This document shows positions 34,206 to 44,912 of a DNA stretch of 64,000 bases, piece after piece. The notes beneath the pieces were generated by a model. The model was given only the letters and a program-made list of their open reading frames with translations. It had not been told where the DNA came from and did no database searches. The stretch covers positions 1 through 64,000 of the forward strand of contig LVLI01000063.1 in the NCBI GenBank assembly GCA_001687465.1, given 5' to 3'. Positions within the stretch are counted from its first letter, which is position 1, and every line of letters starts with the position of its first letter. This DNA is from Halocafeteria seosinensis. Taxonomy: Eukaryota; Sar; Bigyra; Bicosoecida. A program made the translations under genes and the position numbers.

Positions 34206-35120
34206 TCACAAACGTTCAACCCTATCATTGGTTACCTCAACGTTCTGCTTCTTCAAGTCTTCCATATCTACTTGAGCATGATCAAAATCACAGTTGTGCT
34301 GATCAGCATGACGATGTTCGGAGCAAAAGACATATCCACAGCGGCATTCGAAGCCTAACAGATTAACCTTCTTCCGGCAGCTCCAACATCGTTTGCGATT
34401 CTTCTGTACTTTCTTCGCCGGCGTCTCATTATCGTTAGTTAAAGCTTGCGTTGGGTCCGCATCATCTTGTTTATCGGGAGTAGCAGTGGAGTTGCCCAAA
34501 GTTTTCCCGGTAGCGGACGCTGTGCTTTCCGTTGCTCGCACCTCATTCGACGATCCTGTGGCGTTCAGACCTGATGAAGACGAGAGATTATCCGTAGACT
34601 CACCCATCACGGTGTCATTGGTGCCACCTGAGGCAGAGGTACTCGACGTATGTGCTTCTGCAGTACTATAAACTGGAGCTGCATAAACCACAATTAGCAA
34701 ATTAGTATGTAATGATAAGTGACGTCATACGGATGGATCGTGTCTAGAAACGAACAGTCCTGCAAGCCAATATTGACCCTCGATCCTCCCTTTAGTTCAA
34801 GCATCAAACACTTATAAAGAGAGCACAAAACAAAACGAAATCAACACCCGAGCCCCTTCCGCACACCTTCTATACGATCCGTCAAGTAAATACTCGCCCC
34901 GAACTAGAGCAAATTCAACCCCAGGGAGGATTCCCTGGAGCAAAACAACGATATGACACTTACTTCGCGGAGAACTCTCGTTCTCGGATTGTCTGTAAAA
35001 GTCTTTGTAGCACTTGGAACATAGTCCTTCAGTCTCTGTGGTCCCATAAAAGGGGCAGCCGCTATTACGGCAAGGGAATGGCTCGGAGCCAGGATTGGGA
35101 TTTTGCTGTTGCCCTTCCAT
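34206..35120 (-). CDS. A20/AN1 zinc-finger stress-associated protein (ZFAND5/6-like)
   Basis: Two exons: 34964-35120 and 34206-34678, 209 residues. The N-terminal A20-type finger is in exon 1 (CRNSGCPFYGTTETEGLCSK then CYKDF), binding ubiquitin in homologues. A Ser/Thr/Asn-rich linker of about 90 residues follows, then the C-terminal AN1 finger (CWSCRKKVNLLGFECRCGYV, FCSEHRHADQHNC) with all Cys/His ligands visible. This is the standard layout of plant SAP and animal ZFAND5/6 proteins, which link ubiquitin chains to stress responses and proteasome function. The 285-nt intron is long for the window and holds a perfect TGACGTCA at 34720-34727, a possible bZIP site. Splicing joins phase 1 to phase 1 cleanly. 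Confidence 0.92.
34720..34727. promoter_or_regulatory. CRE palindrome in the intron of the A20/AN1 gene
   Basis: Perfect TGACGTCA inside a first intron, as in the cytochrome c gene. Recognition by a bZIP factor is inferred only. Confidence 0.35.
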
Positions 35121-35239
35121 ATCCTTTCTTCCCAGTATGTACGTCTATCCAACCTCCGAATGACGTGGAATATTCACAACTTAATATATATGGGCTGTTA
35201 TTCGCTTATGAAGCGCTTGAGAACCTGCATGCAGCATAG

Positions 35240-35608
35240 AGAATTCCGTCCGTTGCTGAGCTCAACCTACGCAAAAATTACAAAAAGGGAAACAAAGGGG
35301 ACCGGAGCAGCCAACACCGCGTACTTCAACAAAGCCCTCATGCATTCTCATACACCGTATTTGGGTACCCCATAGACACGTACCTCGTTCAAAAACTGTC
35401 AAAAAATATATGTGCCTTCAAAGAAGAATTTGGAGAAGTGACCGATAACAACGCGTATAGAGACAACTCTGGTACTGTTCTTCACTCTGGCAAGGAAGCG
35501 TGCGAGCTCGTCCATCAAGTGCTTCACATCCGCGCTTCGCTTAGTCTGTACAGTGTATGTGCGAAGATCCCGCACATAAAAACTACTGGCTCCTCATTGA
35601 ATGTGTGA
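35240..35608 (+). other. Start-less open frame, possible orphan exon
   Basis: A 122-codon frame, open from a stop at 35237 to a TGA at 35606, with natural-looking composition (ELNLRKNYKKGNKGDRSSQ, SYTVFGYPIDTYLVQKLSKN, EEFGEVTDNNAYRDNSG). It has no ATG at its beginning, so if real it must be a terminal exon spliced to something upstream between 35121 and 35240, or a relic. No family recognised. The surrounding 35121-35931 contains no other candidate. Confidence 0.25.
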
Positions 35609-35931
35609 GAGCCAAAATTGGGTTGTGTTGTCCGCCTGGATCCAGAAATTCATTCATGAACATGGAGTTTGTATCCGCAGGGGGCACACCGTTGCAACTC
35701 GCAGGTTGCCGTGGAAATTGTGATCACTTTGTACACGGTAGTCTTGATCAACGATAAGACGCCATAAACTATGTCACACTGGTTACGACTCGTCATTTAT
35801 TATTTTCTGAATTGTGCTGTACCGGTAGTTTCAGCGATGCACTTCGCATATCTCCTGTACTTCACCGTATCAAATTCTTCGTTGTTAATTATCAGTAAAA
35901 TTATCTTTACCAAGCCGATGGCAACTCCTGC

Positions 35932-37511
35932 TTATTTATTTTTCTCAATATATTGTCGATGTATTTCAGTGAGTCGCTTCATGAATGTGCCTTCAATGGT
36001 CGAGCCATCTCTTTTCCTTCGTATCGTTTCTACTCCCTCATCTTCCACTTCGCTCTTCACCAAATGAACTTCGTCGTATCTTCGGGGTAGGAGGTTGGCA
36101 ACTACCACATCTGGGCGGTACTTGGCCTTAGCTTTTCGTGCTTTATCTAGTAACAGCTCAGGATCCGTTTCCAGCTGCATGACACCATAGCGGATAGAGC
36201 GGTTGTACGAACGTGACCGCCAATTCCAATGCATACCTTAAACGAAACCAAATACCCTCTCGGTGCCCAGTCCGATTTGAAGCGTAGAAGTACTTTCGGT
36301 ACAGGAGACAGTTCCAAAACCAATTTTGATGAGCCTCCACTACTCTGAATTTTGTGTTCAGTGAGATCTTGTGGCTGCATCACGTTTGAGTCAGAATTCA
36401 AATAGACAGCCAGATAAAAGAAACCGTCTATGGGGCACTTACGGGGACGTAGAAATCGCTTACGGCCGCCGCTAGAAGAAACATGACGTTAGAGCCGAAC
36501 TGACCGAGCACCTTTCCTCCCAGATGTAAGAGTTGGAGGTACTCAGTAACAGATTCAAAATCCATCTCGAGGAGCCTTCCTTCCTCCTTGTACCTCTTAA
36601 AGTTTTCTATCGCTGTCCGGTGGCGCTGAGACATATTAAAGGCTGCGATTCGACCGAACTACGTGTAACATTTGTCATAATAACCAGCAACAATGACAAA
36701 GCACCAAAAATGCATCCAGGTATAGCCAGTAAGATACCGGCGAAGCACTCACCTCGAGCACTTTCGTTCGAACTTCCATTGAAGTGGATATGAAGCGGGA
36801 GGTCCTTAGCCCATGAGTCCAGCTCACGAATAAAGGGGCGCTTACTGCCCTTGCGATGCAAAAAGATGACGGCGTATCCCTGTTCCAACAGCTCTCTGGG
36901 AGAAACGTCAACAAAGGAGCGAAATCCATAGCACCCCCATAGATACCATAAACGGATACACTTACTCAGCGCACAGAGAACCCCTCGTTCCTGTGCTAAA
37001 ATTATCAACAAATCGCACTGTATTAAGCTCCAATGGCACCTTCGTGCCTCCAGATGTAATGAAGGCCACAGGTTTCCCATCAGCTATATTCGTGCTGGCG
37101 AAGTCGTGCAGCATAGACTTGACATGTTCGCTCGACTGCGGGCGGGGGACAACCATGTTGTGCCAGCTTGCACCTTTCATTTAAAGGATTCAACAATTTC
37201 ACACGACTTACCCCATGTGCCCCAGCTTGATCATAAAATTTTTGAATCCGTTGCTCTTCCGAGATACTATCGATTGATTCGTCATGAGCCAAATAGCAGT
37301 AGCTTCCAAAACTCGCTACCGTGGCCCCCAAAAACAAAGCCTTCATATCGTACTGCGCTGACAATACGCGCCGCTTCATCGCGGGTCCAGACGCTCCATT
37401 TTCGGTCCTCAGTCTTCCATACGAAGGAACATGAGTGGTAGAAAGCGGCGCGCCAGTACGATGGAGGCCCTGATAATATGGCCGTGGGCCCCCACGGATG
37501 ACCGATCTCAT
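35932..37511 (-). CDS. PPCS: Phosphopantothenate--cysteine ligase (CoA synthesis)
   Basis: Six exons: 37212-37511, 36966-37135, 36753-36895, 36443-36642, 36237-36374 and 35932-36174, about 397 residues. Joins 4'-phosphopantothenate to cysteine, the second step of CoA biosynthesis. Family blocks: VAFITSGGTKVPLELNTVRF, DNFSTGTRG, YAVIFLHRKGS, LLHLGGKVLGQFGSNVMFL, AAAVSDFYVP, LTEHKIQSSGG, DWAPRGYLVSFK then LETDPELLL, and VVVANLLPRR, all in the order of eukaryotic PPCS. The first exon adds about 100 residues that human PPCS lacks, including a hydrophobic run (MKALFLGATVASFGSYCYLA) after a basic stretch; it splices in phase. The start at 37511 is one of several possible ATGs in that exon. Divergent from the kinesin gene, about 230 bp apart. 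Confidence 0.9.
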
Positions 37512-37743
37512 TGTGACTTCTTCTGCTTCATGAATGCCGCATTCTCGACTGTCACAAATGCACAGACATTCACAAACCATTCCCCAGTGTGCGATAGCTA
37601 TGTGTTGCAACCTCGTGCGAGCCAGCGTGACAAGTTGAAGTTACTTTTGACATGGCTGAATTGTTATATTTATAGGCATCAGAAACGTATTTTGTGCCAC
37701 GGGAGTGGCATAGATAGGATGGTGTCGATATTGTGTTACTAGA

Positions 37744-40700
37744 ATGAGTGTGAGAACTCCGGGCAACGGCGAGCAACCGACGTCCTTGCAGACCCCGAGT
37801 AGCGTTCAACCAGGGTTTATTGAGGGCGATGGCTCCTATCCACAATGGGAGACGGAAACAGGTACAGATATAGAGTGGAATCAGAATGCACCCCACGAAG
37901 TGGAAAATGGAGAAGACCATGAGAAGCAGCAAACGGCTGTAGCAAACACAGGAACAAGAGAGAATCAACCTGTGAAAACGGCCTCCGCGTGGTTTTCTCC
38001 ACAGGAGGAAGAAGATGAGGAGAATGGGGAAACGAATGACTCTGTGCAAGAGAACAACAAAAGTAGTCCTAGCTCGTCTTCCAGCGGTCACTCATCTGAC
38101 GCCGTGGGACGAGTGTACGTGGACGTACACGCCGATACGTCACCAACCGAAAGTACTCCGTCGTACTCATTTCTGACGCCGCATGATAAACGAATGGCAT
38201 CGTCAGTAAAGCAGAAGGGGCAGTTTCGGTATGATGAAATCGAAGATGGTAATCAAAAAGATGACACAACCACGCAAAATGGACGTGCTTCATGGGTAGC
38301 ACAGTCTAGGCCTTCCAGCGGCCAAGTGGAGGCAACGATAGATTCAGAGCAACAGCAAGCCCAGCACTCTGTTGATGAGGCAAAGAAAAACATGAAGCAA
38401 ATGGAAGCTTGGAAAAACCAAAAGAGTGGGAACGATGAAAACACGGCAGCGCCGCAGTATTCATTGCACAAGAAAATGGATGAGAAAAGCTATATCCCGG
38501 TGGAGTTGGCTCAGGAGTATCTAAGAAGGGCAATGGAGGACATGCGGGCGATGAAACAACGTCACGTAGAAGCCATCCAAAACGTTGACAAGCACCACAA
38601 AGCCAAGATGAGCCGTTCACGTGAGGAGTTTGAAAAGGAGAAGCGTGACATAAGGAAACGCGCCGGAGAGCGAATACTTTTGTATCAGCAACGTTTGCAG
38701 CAAAAAGAATCTGAACTGAAGGAGCTTGAAGAATCAAGAGAGAAGAAGAGTGAGCAAGTACAGGAAGAGTGGTCGAACACATATGCAGAAATTCAAAATC
38801 GACTGCAGCAAAAGGAAGTCCATCTGAGAGAGAGGACGGGGATGCTCCAGGAGGAAATATTCAACTTGTTGCAGCTTCGCCAGCAACTTAACGAATCCGT
38901 TGAGCAATACCAATCAAATGCACAGTCCAGCAAAGAAAATGAAGAAAAATTTACGGAGGAACTTCAGAGGGTGTCCTTGGCAAGGAAGAGGCAAGTTTAT
39001 GCCCGTGAAGCACAGATCTCTTCCCAGGAGAGCGAGCTTCAATACTGGAGGTTGACAGCCCAAGTGCTGCAGGAAAATATGGAGGACCACCTCGAACAGC
39101 CCTCATCGGAAGGTGCTGGCCCTAGCATGAAAGTGGAAGAAGAGAAAAGAGAAATTTCAGCTTTGGAAGAGAGGGCTAAGGACGCGGAGCGAGAATGCGA
39201 AAGATTGAAGGCTCAGAAAGCTGCGCCGAAAGAAGACGGTGAGCAGAACAAAGTCGCCAACAATTTTTCGTATATTGAAGGCCTCCTTCAAATTACTCCT
39301 GGAGATATACCGAAGCTTTCTGAAGAGGTGGAAAGATGTGAGAAGATGCTGGCAATGTCGAAGTCGGAGTTGGATTCCGTCCAGACTGAATACAATAACG
39401 CACACGACGAGTACAAGTCGGTGAAACATGAAATAAAGGATTGGATTGCCGAATATGAAAGTGAACACGGTGTCAAACCTGACAAGGATGCAAAAAAGGC
39501 GATCAAAGACAAGTATCGACGATACGAGACTCTCCAACAGCAAGTTCATGAGAAACCTGACCAGGTTCAGGAAGCCAAGCAGCGGGTAGAGGATGCTGAT
39601 GCTGAACTCCGCATCGCAAAACAACGACTACACTTAGCCCAAGAACTGGCATCTATAAAACCAGATGGTCCGTCGGTTCAGGCAGAAGACGAGGAGGTCA
39701 ATGTGGCCTCGAAACCGGAGGTATCTGAACTACCTACAGCTGAAGACAGAGGTGAGAGCGGTGTGGCGGAAGACAGTCCAAATACCCAAGCATTATGGCA
39801 GGAGAAGGAGAGACTTGAAGATGATGTAGCTCGTTATGAAGAAAGAATCGCCGAACTTGAATCGGAACTCGAATCTATGACACTCCAGCGAGATCTTGCG
39901 AAGGCTCAGATAACAAAGAAACAAAAGGAACCTTCTAAGAACGAAGAAGAGCAGCAGCAGCAGGCCAACTCCGATATTGAATCTATCGTCCAAAAACTGA
40001 AAAGGCTGCTGGATAAAGCAAGAGACGCCATTGATAGGGGCGCATCACTGTGGAGGGAGGAAAAGAAGCGCGATGCTTTGCACTTGTATCAGCGGGTAGT
40101 ATCAGAGGTAGTCGATGAGCTTGGTGACGAGCAAGCGTTTGCTCGAATGAAGGATGAACTGAATTCCTCCGTGGATGAAGCAAACGGAATATTGTCCTCG
40201 TCACCTGGTAAGGCTGCTGTGATATTGCGCCAAGGGCTGGATGAATTCGTAAAGATGACGAACAATGCATTAGACCAAACGGACGAAGAGCCTGCTGATA
40301 CAGGTGAAGATGCACTGCAGCAGAAGGTCCAGGAATTGGAATCACGCTTACAGCAGTTTCAATCTTCAAACGAAACGAAGTCTGAGGGAAAGACTCAGGA
40401 GGTGAGCAAATGGCGCCGAAGAGCTCTCAACGCTGAAAAGACGAATGATAACCTGAACAGTAAAATAAAAGAACTAGAAAAAACGAAGGAGAACCTTGAG
40501 AGTAAAATCAAGCAACTGGAACGTCAGCCTGCCTCCTCTTCGGAGAAACCGAGCAAGGGAAAACAACAGGTGGGTGCGTCAAATACTAGGGACAAGGAAA
40601 AAATTGATCAGCTTCAGAACAACCTGAAGGAGTTGAGGCAAAAACTCAAGGATGCCGAAAGTCGAGCCAACGACAATCAAATGGCTTCGCAGCTCAAGGA

Positions 40701-42328
40701 AGCTCAAAAAGCTCAATCCCAAGCGGAGAAGAAGCTGGAAATGGCTGAAAAGAAAGCCAAAAAGGAGCAAGAAGAATTAAAGAAAGAAAAGGATTTAGAG
40801 ATTACCAAAGTCCAGAAAAAACTAGAAAGAACTGAAAAGACTCTAAGTGAAACCGAGGAGCAAGTGTCACAGTTGACGAAAGAGAAGAACGACCTCAAGG
40901 TTAAGGTAAACAATTTGGACTCTGCTGAAAAAGAACTAGAAACACTAAGAGAGAAGGCAGAGGAGGCGAAGAAAGTACAACAGGAATTAGATGAATTAAA
41001 GAAGGAGCATGAAGAAATCAGCAATGCTTACAGGGAAGAGCAGCTCCTTCGAAAGAAATACTGGAATATGATGGAAGACATGAAGGGTAAGATTCGCGTT
41101 TACTGTCGATCGCGCCCGCTTAGCAACAGCGAAATTGGGAGGTACGTTACTTGTATGCTGTAATGCACCAAGCAACATTCGCGGCTCACCCGCTTTCTAT
41201 TGCATATGCAGGGGCAACTATTCTGTGGTTAAAATTCCTGACTCTTGCACTGTCGACATTGAGACACAGCGTGGCCCGAAAGAGTTCGTTTATGATTCCG
41301 TTTTTGGTGAAGAGACCACTCAAGCCAACGTGTTCGAGGAGTCAGAAAACTTGGTCCAGTCGGCATTTGATGGATACAACGTTTGCATATTCGCTTATGG
41401 GCAAACTGGATCCGGGAAAACATTCACTATGTTAGGCAATGAACAATACCCTGGTATAGCTCCTCGCGCAGTACAGCGCTTATTTGAGCTCATCGAAGAG
41501 AATAAGAAGATGATCTCTACTAAAGTTTCCGTTTACATGGTTGAATTATACAATGACCAATTCCAGGATCTTCTGTGGAGAGCAGACAATCTAAAGGCAA
41601 AGCAATCGGATGCGCCTAGGCTAGAAATTAAGAAAGACAAGAACGGCATGGTACTGATTAAGGGTTCACAGATGAAGTCTGCAGAGTCCGCCGACGAAGT
41701 AATGAATATTTTCCACTCAGGCAACACTTCCCGAGCAACCAGTTCAACGAGCATGAATGATGAATCTTCACGGTCGCATTTAATCTTTGCAATAATGCTG
41801 GAAGCATACAACAGAAAAACAGGGAAGACATCAATTGGCAAGTTATCACTGGTTGACCTTGCAGGATCGGAGCGACAGTCGAAGACTGGTGCAACGAAAG
41901 AAAGGTTTAAGGAGGCACAAAGTATTAACTTGTCGCTGTCAGCATTGGGCAACGTAATATCCCAGTTGTCAAACGGGGAAAAGTTTATTCGTTACAGGGA
42001 CAACAAGTTAACTCAGCTGATGCAGGACTCGATCGGGGGAAATGCAAAGACCCTGATGTTTGTCAATATATCTCCCGCAGATTACAATCGAGAAGAAACG
42101 TTGACTTCTCTTAGATATGCTTCCCGCGTTAAGATGATAACGAATAATGCATCGAAGCAACAAGAAAGTGAAGAGGTGAATCGGCTACAAAAATGTGTCG
42201 ATAAACTGAAGGAGCACTTCGGACCCGAGGCAGAAAAAGTAATTGCTGACATAGACCAAGAGACCTCGGCTGAGCCCTCGGGTGCTCCCGATGAAAGGGA
42301 AGATAACGAGATTGAGGCCACAGAATAG
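37744..42328 (+). CDS. Kinesin-14-type C-terminal motor with long coiled-coil stalk
   Basis: Two exons, 37744-41141 and 41212-42328, giving 1504 residues. The first about 200 residues are acidic and probably disordered. A near-continuous Glu/Lys/Gln-rich coiled coil then runs from about 210 to 1100. The neck and motor follow: KGKIRVYCRSRPLSN at the start, the P-loop GQTGSGKTFTM, switch I NDESSRSH, switch II DLAGSER and NKLTQLMQDSIGGNAKTLMF. A neck sequence directly before a C-terminal motor is the hallmark of minus-end-directed kinesin-14 (KCBP/Ncd group). About 60 acidic residues follow the motor. No MyTH4-FERM domain is present, so it is not a canonical KCBP. The one intron lies within the first motor strand. 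A role in spindle or minus-end transport is inferred. Confidence 0.9.
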
Positions 42329-42754
42329 CGTGGCTCAGCACGGTGGCTGCACACATTAAAACACAAGGAGACAATGCATGTCTTGTCACAAAGTGTACAT
42401 CGTCACTTGCAACGCAGATCCCACGTCCTCTGCATAGTCAGTGGCCACCACCGCACCAAGAGGTCCAACGTCCCGAAAGACTGGTGAACCAAGAAGTCCT
42501 TTAGCAGGCGCCGGTGGGAGATAGTGCGCACAGGGAGTTGTGCTGGCTGACGCAGCGTGTCTCATCTAGGCTAGCGTTGTAAACTAGGGACATTGTAGGT
42601 GCTCTGCTTCCACCTTCGTGGCTGCACAGCTTCTTAGAATTTCTCTCGTACAACCCGTAGTGTAACTCCACGACTCGCGGACCACGATCCAAGATGTTCA
42701 CCCTACTACTCACATAGATTTAACGGTACTTGATTTGTTGCACAATCGAGCTCC
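42329..42754. other. Intergenic region
   Basis: About 425 bp between plus-strand genes. At 42508 the sequence GCCGGTGGGAGATAG weakly recalls the dispersed repeat core. Nothing else was seen. Confidence 0.35.
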
Positions 42755-44506
42755 ATGAATAATAGTTTTTTATTCTTTCTACTCATGAATATGTCCTCAT
42801 CTTCATCATGCTGCAAGAAAAGGTCAACCGTGGACCAAACCCGTGCTGATCCTCCGTCTAAGCCCTTCCAGCCGCCGAAAGAGGGCTTTTACAGACGTGA
42901 ATTGCCGCCAACATGCACGGCATTCGATAGCACACGTGCGTACACATGTAAACTGCACTGGGGCAAACCAAATGAATTAACTCCCTATCTGTATATGGTC
43001 TGCAGAAGGCCGGCAACTCTTCGCCGAAGCCATGCTTGAAGGATACATGGAGGTGAGTATGATGCCATGGCGCTATACGACAGCATGAAGATGTCAACGA
43101 GCTTGGCTCAACTTTTCTTATGGCAGGTTTACTTCCCATTGGCGGCGCAATTTCGAACGCAAGATGAACCAGCATATTGTGGCCTGACAACCCTCGTAGT
43201 GGCCTTGAACGCGCTTAGTGTAGATCCTCGAAGGAAATGGAAAGGTGTTTGGAGGTGGTACGCTGAGGATCATCTTGACTGCTGCTTATCTTTGGACTTG
43301 GTAAAAAGTGAAGGAATTAACATGGAGGAATTTGCATGTCTTGGTAGATGCAATTCTCTTTCAGTCAATGTTACCACGATTACACCTCCAGTGGAAGTGA
43401 GTCCTCATCAAGGTTACGATAGTGACGGTCAATGGGACCCTTCAGCGTTTGAAGCAAGCTTAGAACAGAAGGAAAAGGAGAAGCTCTTAGATTTCCGCCG
43501 TACTGTGCAGACGATCTGTAAGGATTGCCATTCCGCGGACAGCGCTGAATCTACTCACAACAGACTTCTTATAGTAAATTATTCCAGGATAGTTTTGAAA
43601 CAAACGGGAGACGGTCACTTCTCCCCGATAGCCGGATATCATTCCTCAACCGACCAGGTTTTGATCCTTGATACTGCTCGTTTCAAATACCCACCACACT
43701 GGGCCCCGCTTACGCTTGTATTCAATGCCATGAGGCGCAGTGATTCTGCCGGCAACAATAGAGGATATGCCATCTTATCTCGACTGTGTTCAGCGCCCTT
43801 GATGCTTTTCGAATTGAATGTCTGGTCCAAGAGTCCGAGCGTTGCAGATCAAACACCGGAAACTCAGTCAAGCTCGTGCTATTTTTTCCGAGACGAGGGA
43901 GCAAATAAGAGTTCCCAATGCTCTGTCCAATATTTTAGGGATAACCTGTTCCCGTCCTTCCATGCTGCCGACGAGGCATTGCAGACTCTGAGTGAAACAG
44001 AATCTCCGGAGAATATAACATTTGAGGAAGCTGTCAACGCATTCACTGAGGCATACTGCAGAAGTTCTAAGAATTTCGGCCAGCTAGATGTTAACGTCCT
44101 CAGTGAATTGTCATCTTCACGGTGTATAGATCAAATTAGCCAGGAGCATGCCAGGTCTGCCTCGCAGCTCCTGTCCCAGCTGGAGAGTTCCAGTGTGTAT
44201 AGGCACATTGCTAGCTTGGTTGCCCAGGAACAGACGTATTGCGAGATGGACAAAGAAAAATGTTGCATTATGGGGAATGGAAACGCAATTCAGGTGAAGC
44301 GACTTCACTCAGTTACCATGTTTTTATTTGCTTGGGCTCTGAGTTTCTACGGGAATTCTAATACCGAGCACAATACGGCGAAGAAACTCCTTGTCGCTAA
44401 AATACAAGAGGAGATAGAGCAAGGTCAATTTTCTCTCCTCCTTAACGAATCTAAAGAGTTGGCTGGGCAAATTGATGGGCTTTGTGGGGATAGGGTGACC
44501 CATTGA
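42755..44506 (+). CDS. PCS: Phytochelatin synthase (glutathione gamma-glutamylcysteinyltransferase)
   Basis: Three exons: 42755-42935, 43006-43052 (47 nt) and 43127-44506, up to 535 residues; ATGs at 42785 or 42791 are possible alternative starts. A papain-like transpeptidase that makes phytochelatins from glutathione on heavy-metal exposure. N-terminal signature FYRRELPPTC, then AEAMLEGYMEVYFPLAAQF across the second join, and the catalytic triad Cys94 (EPAYCGLTTL), His240 (GDGHFSPIAGYH) and Asp258 (LILDTARFKYPPHW). RKWKGVWRWY and LDCC, also conserved in plant enzymes, are present. An insert of about 30 residues precedes the His motif. The C-terminal half (about 290 onward) is weakly conserved, as in the family, with scattered Cys residues but no dense Cys cluster. 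Function is well supported by the intact triad. Confidence 0.93.
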
Positions 44507-44912
44507 GGCTTCGACTAAAACTGTATAACATGAGACGTTGGGGACAAGTTTTCAGTCTGTTTAAGAGTGTCCGTTGTTTACAGAGTATCTTGTAATGTTC
44601 AATGACACTGTTCGTATTAATCGGGAGTAAACTGGATTTGGATTCCCATTGCAAACAAATTCATGAATTTTCTCATGTTTGCCGGAAATTGTGTATCGCC
44701 TCAGTGTGGCCGTCGGACTTACTTAGACTAGCCACTTTGTGTCACTTGATCACTTAGTGACTTGACTCTCTACCCCGTGGGGTCCCCGCATTTGAATTGT
44801 ATTTGAATTCTGGGCAGTCAACTTCAATCTACTACCAATACCATATATATATAAGCCTGTAGTGGAAGATATTGTATAGAATAGCAAATGAAACACCATA
44901 TGTAATTGACGT
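44507..44912. other. Intergenic region with a TATA-like element
   Basis: Between phytochelatin synthase and PrimPol, both plus strand. The TATA-like element at 44844-44854 is listed separately. No other feature was found. Confidence 0.4.
44844..44854 (+). promoter_or_regulatory. TATA-box-like sequence upstream of PrimPol
   Basis: TATATATATAA about 60 bp before the PrimPol start codon, the clearest TATA-like element near a start in this window. Could also be a chance AT repeat. Confidence 0.35.

Noticed and set aside
38253-40770. Long minus-strand ORFs inside the kinesin gene (for example 38306-38782 and 39157-39624)
   Set aside because: They are antisense images of the Glu/Lys/Gln-rich coiled coil, giving Phe/Leu/Ser-rich translations with no family resemblance.
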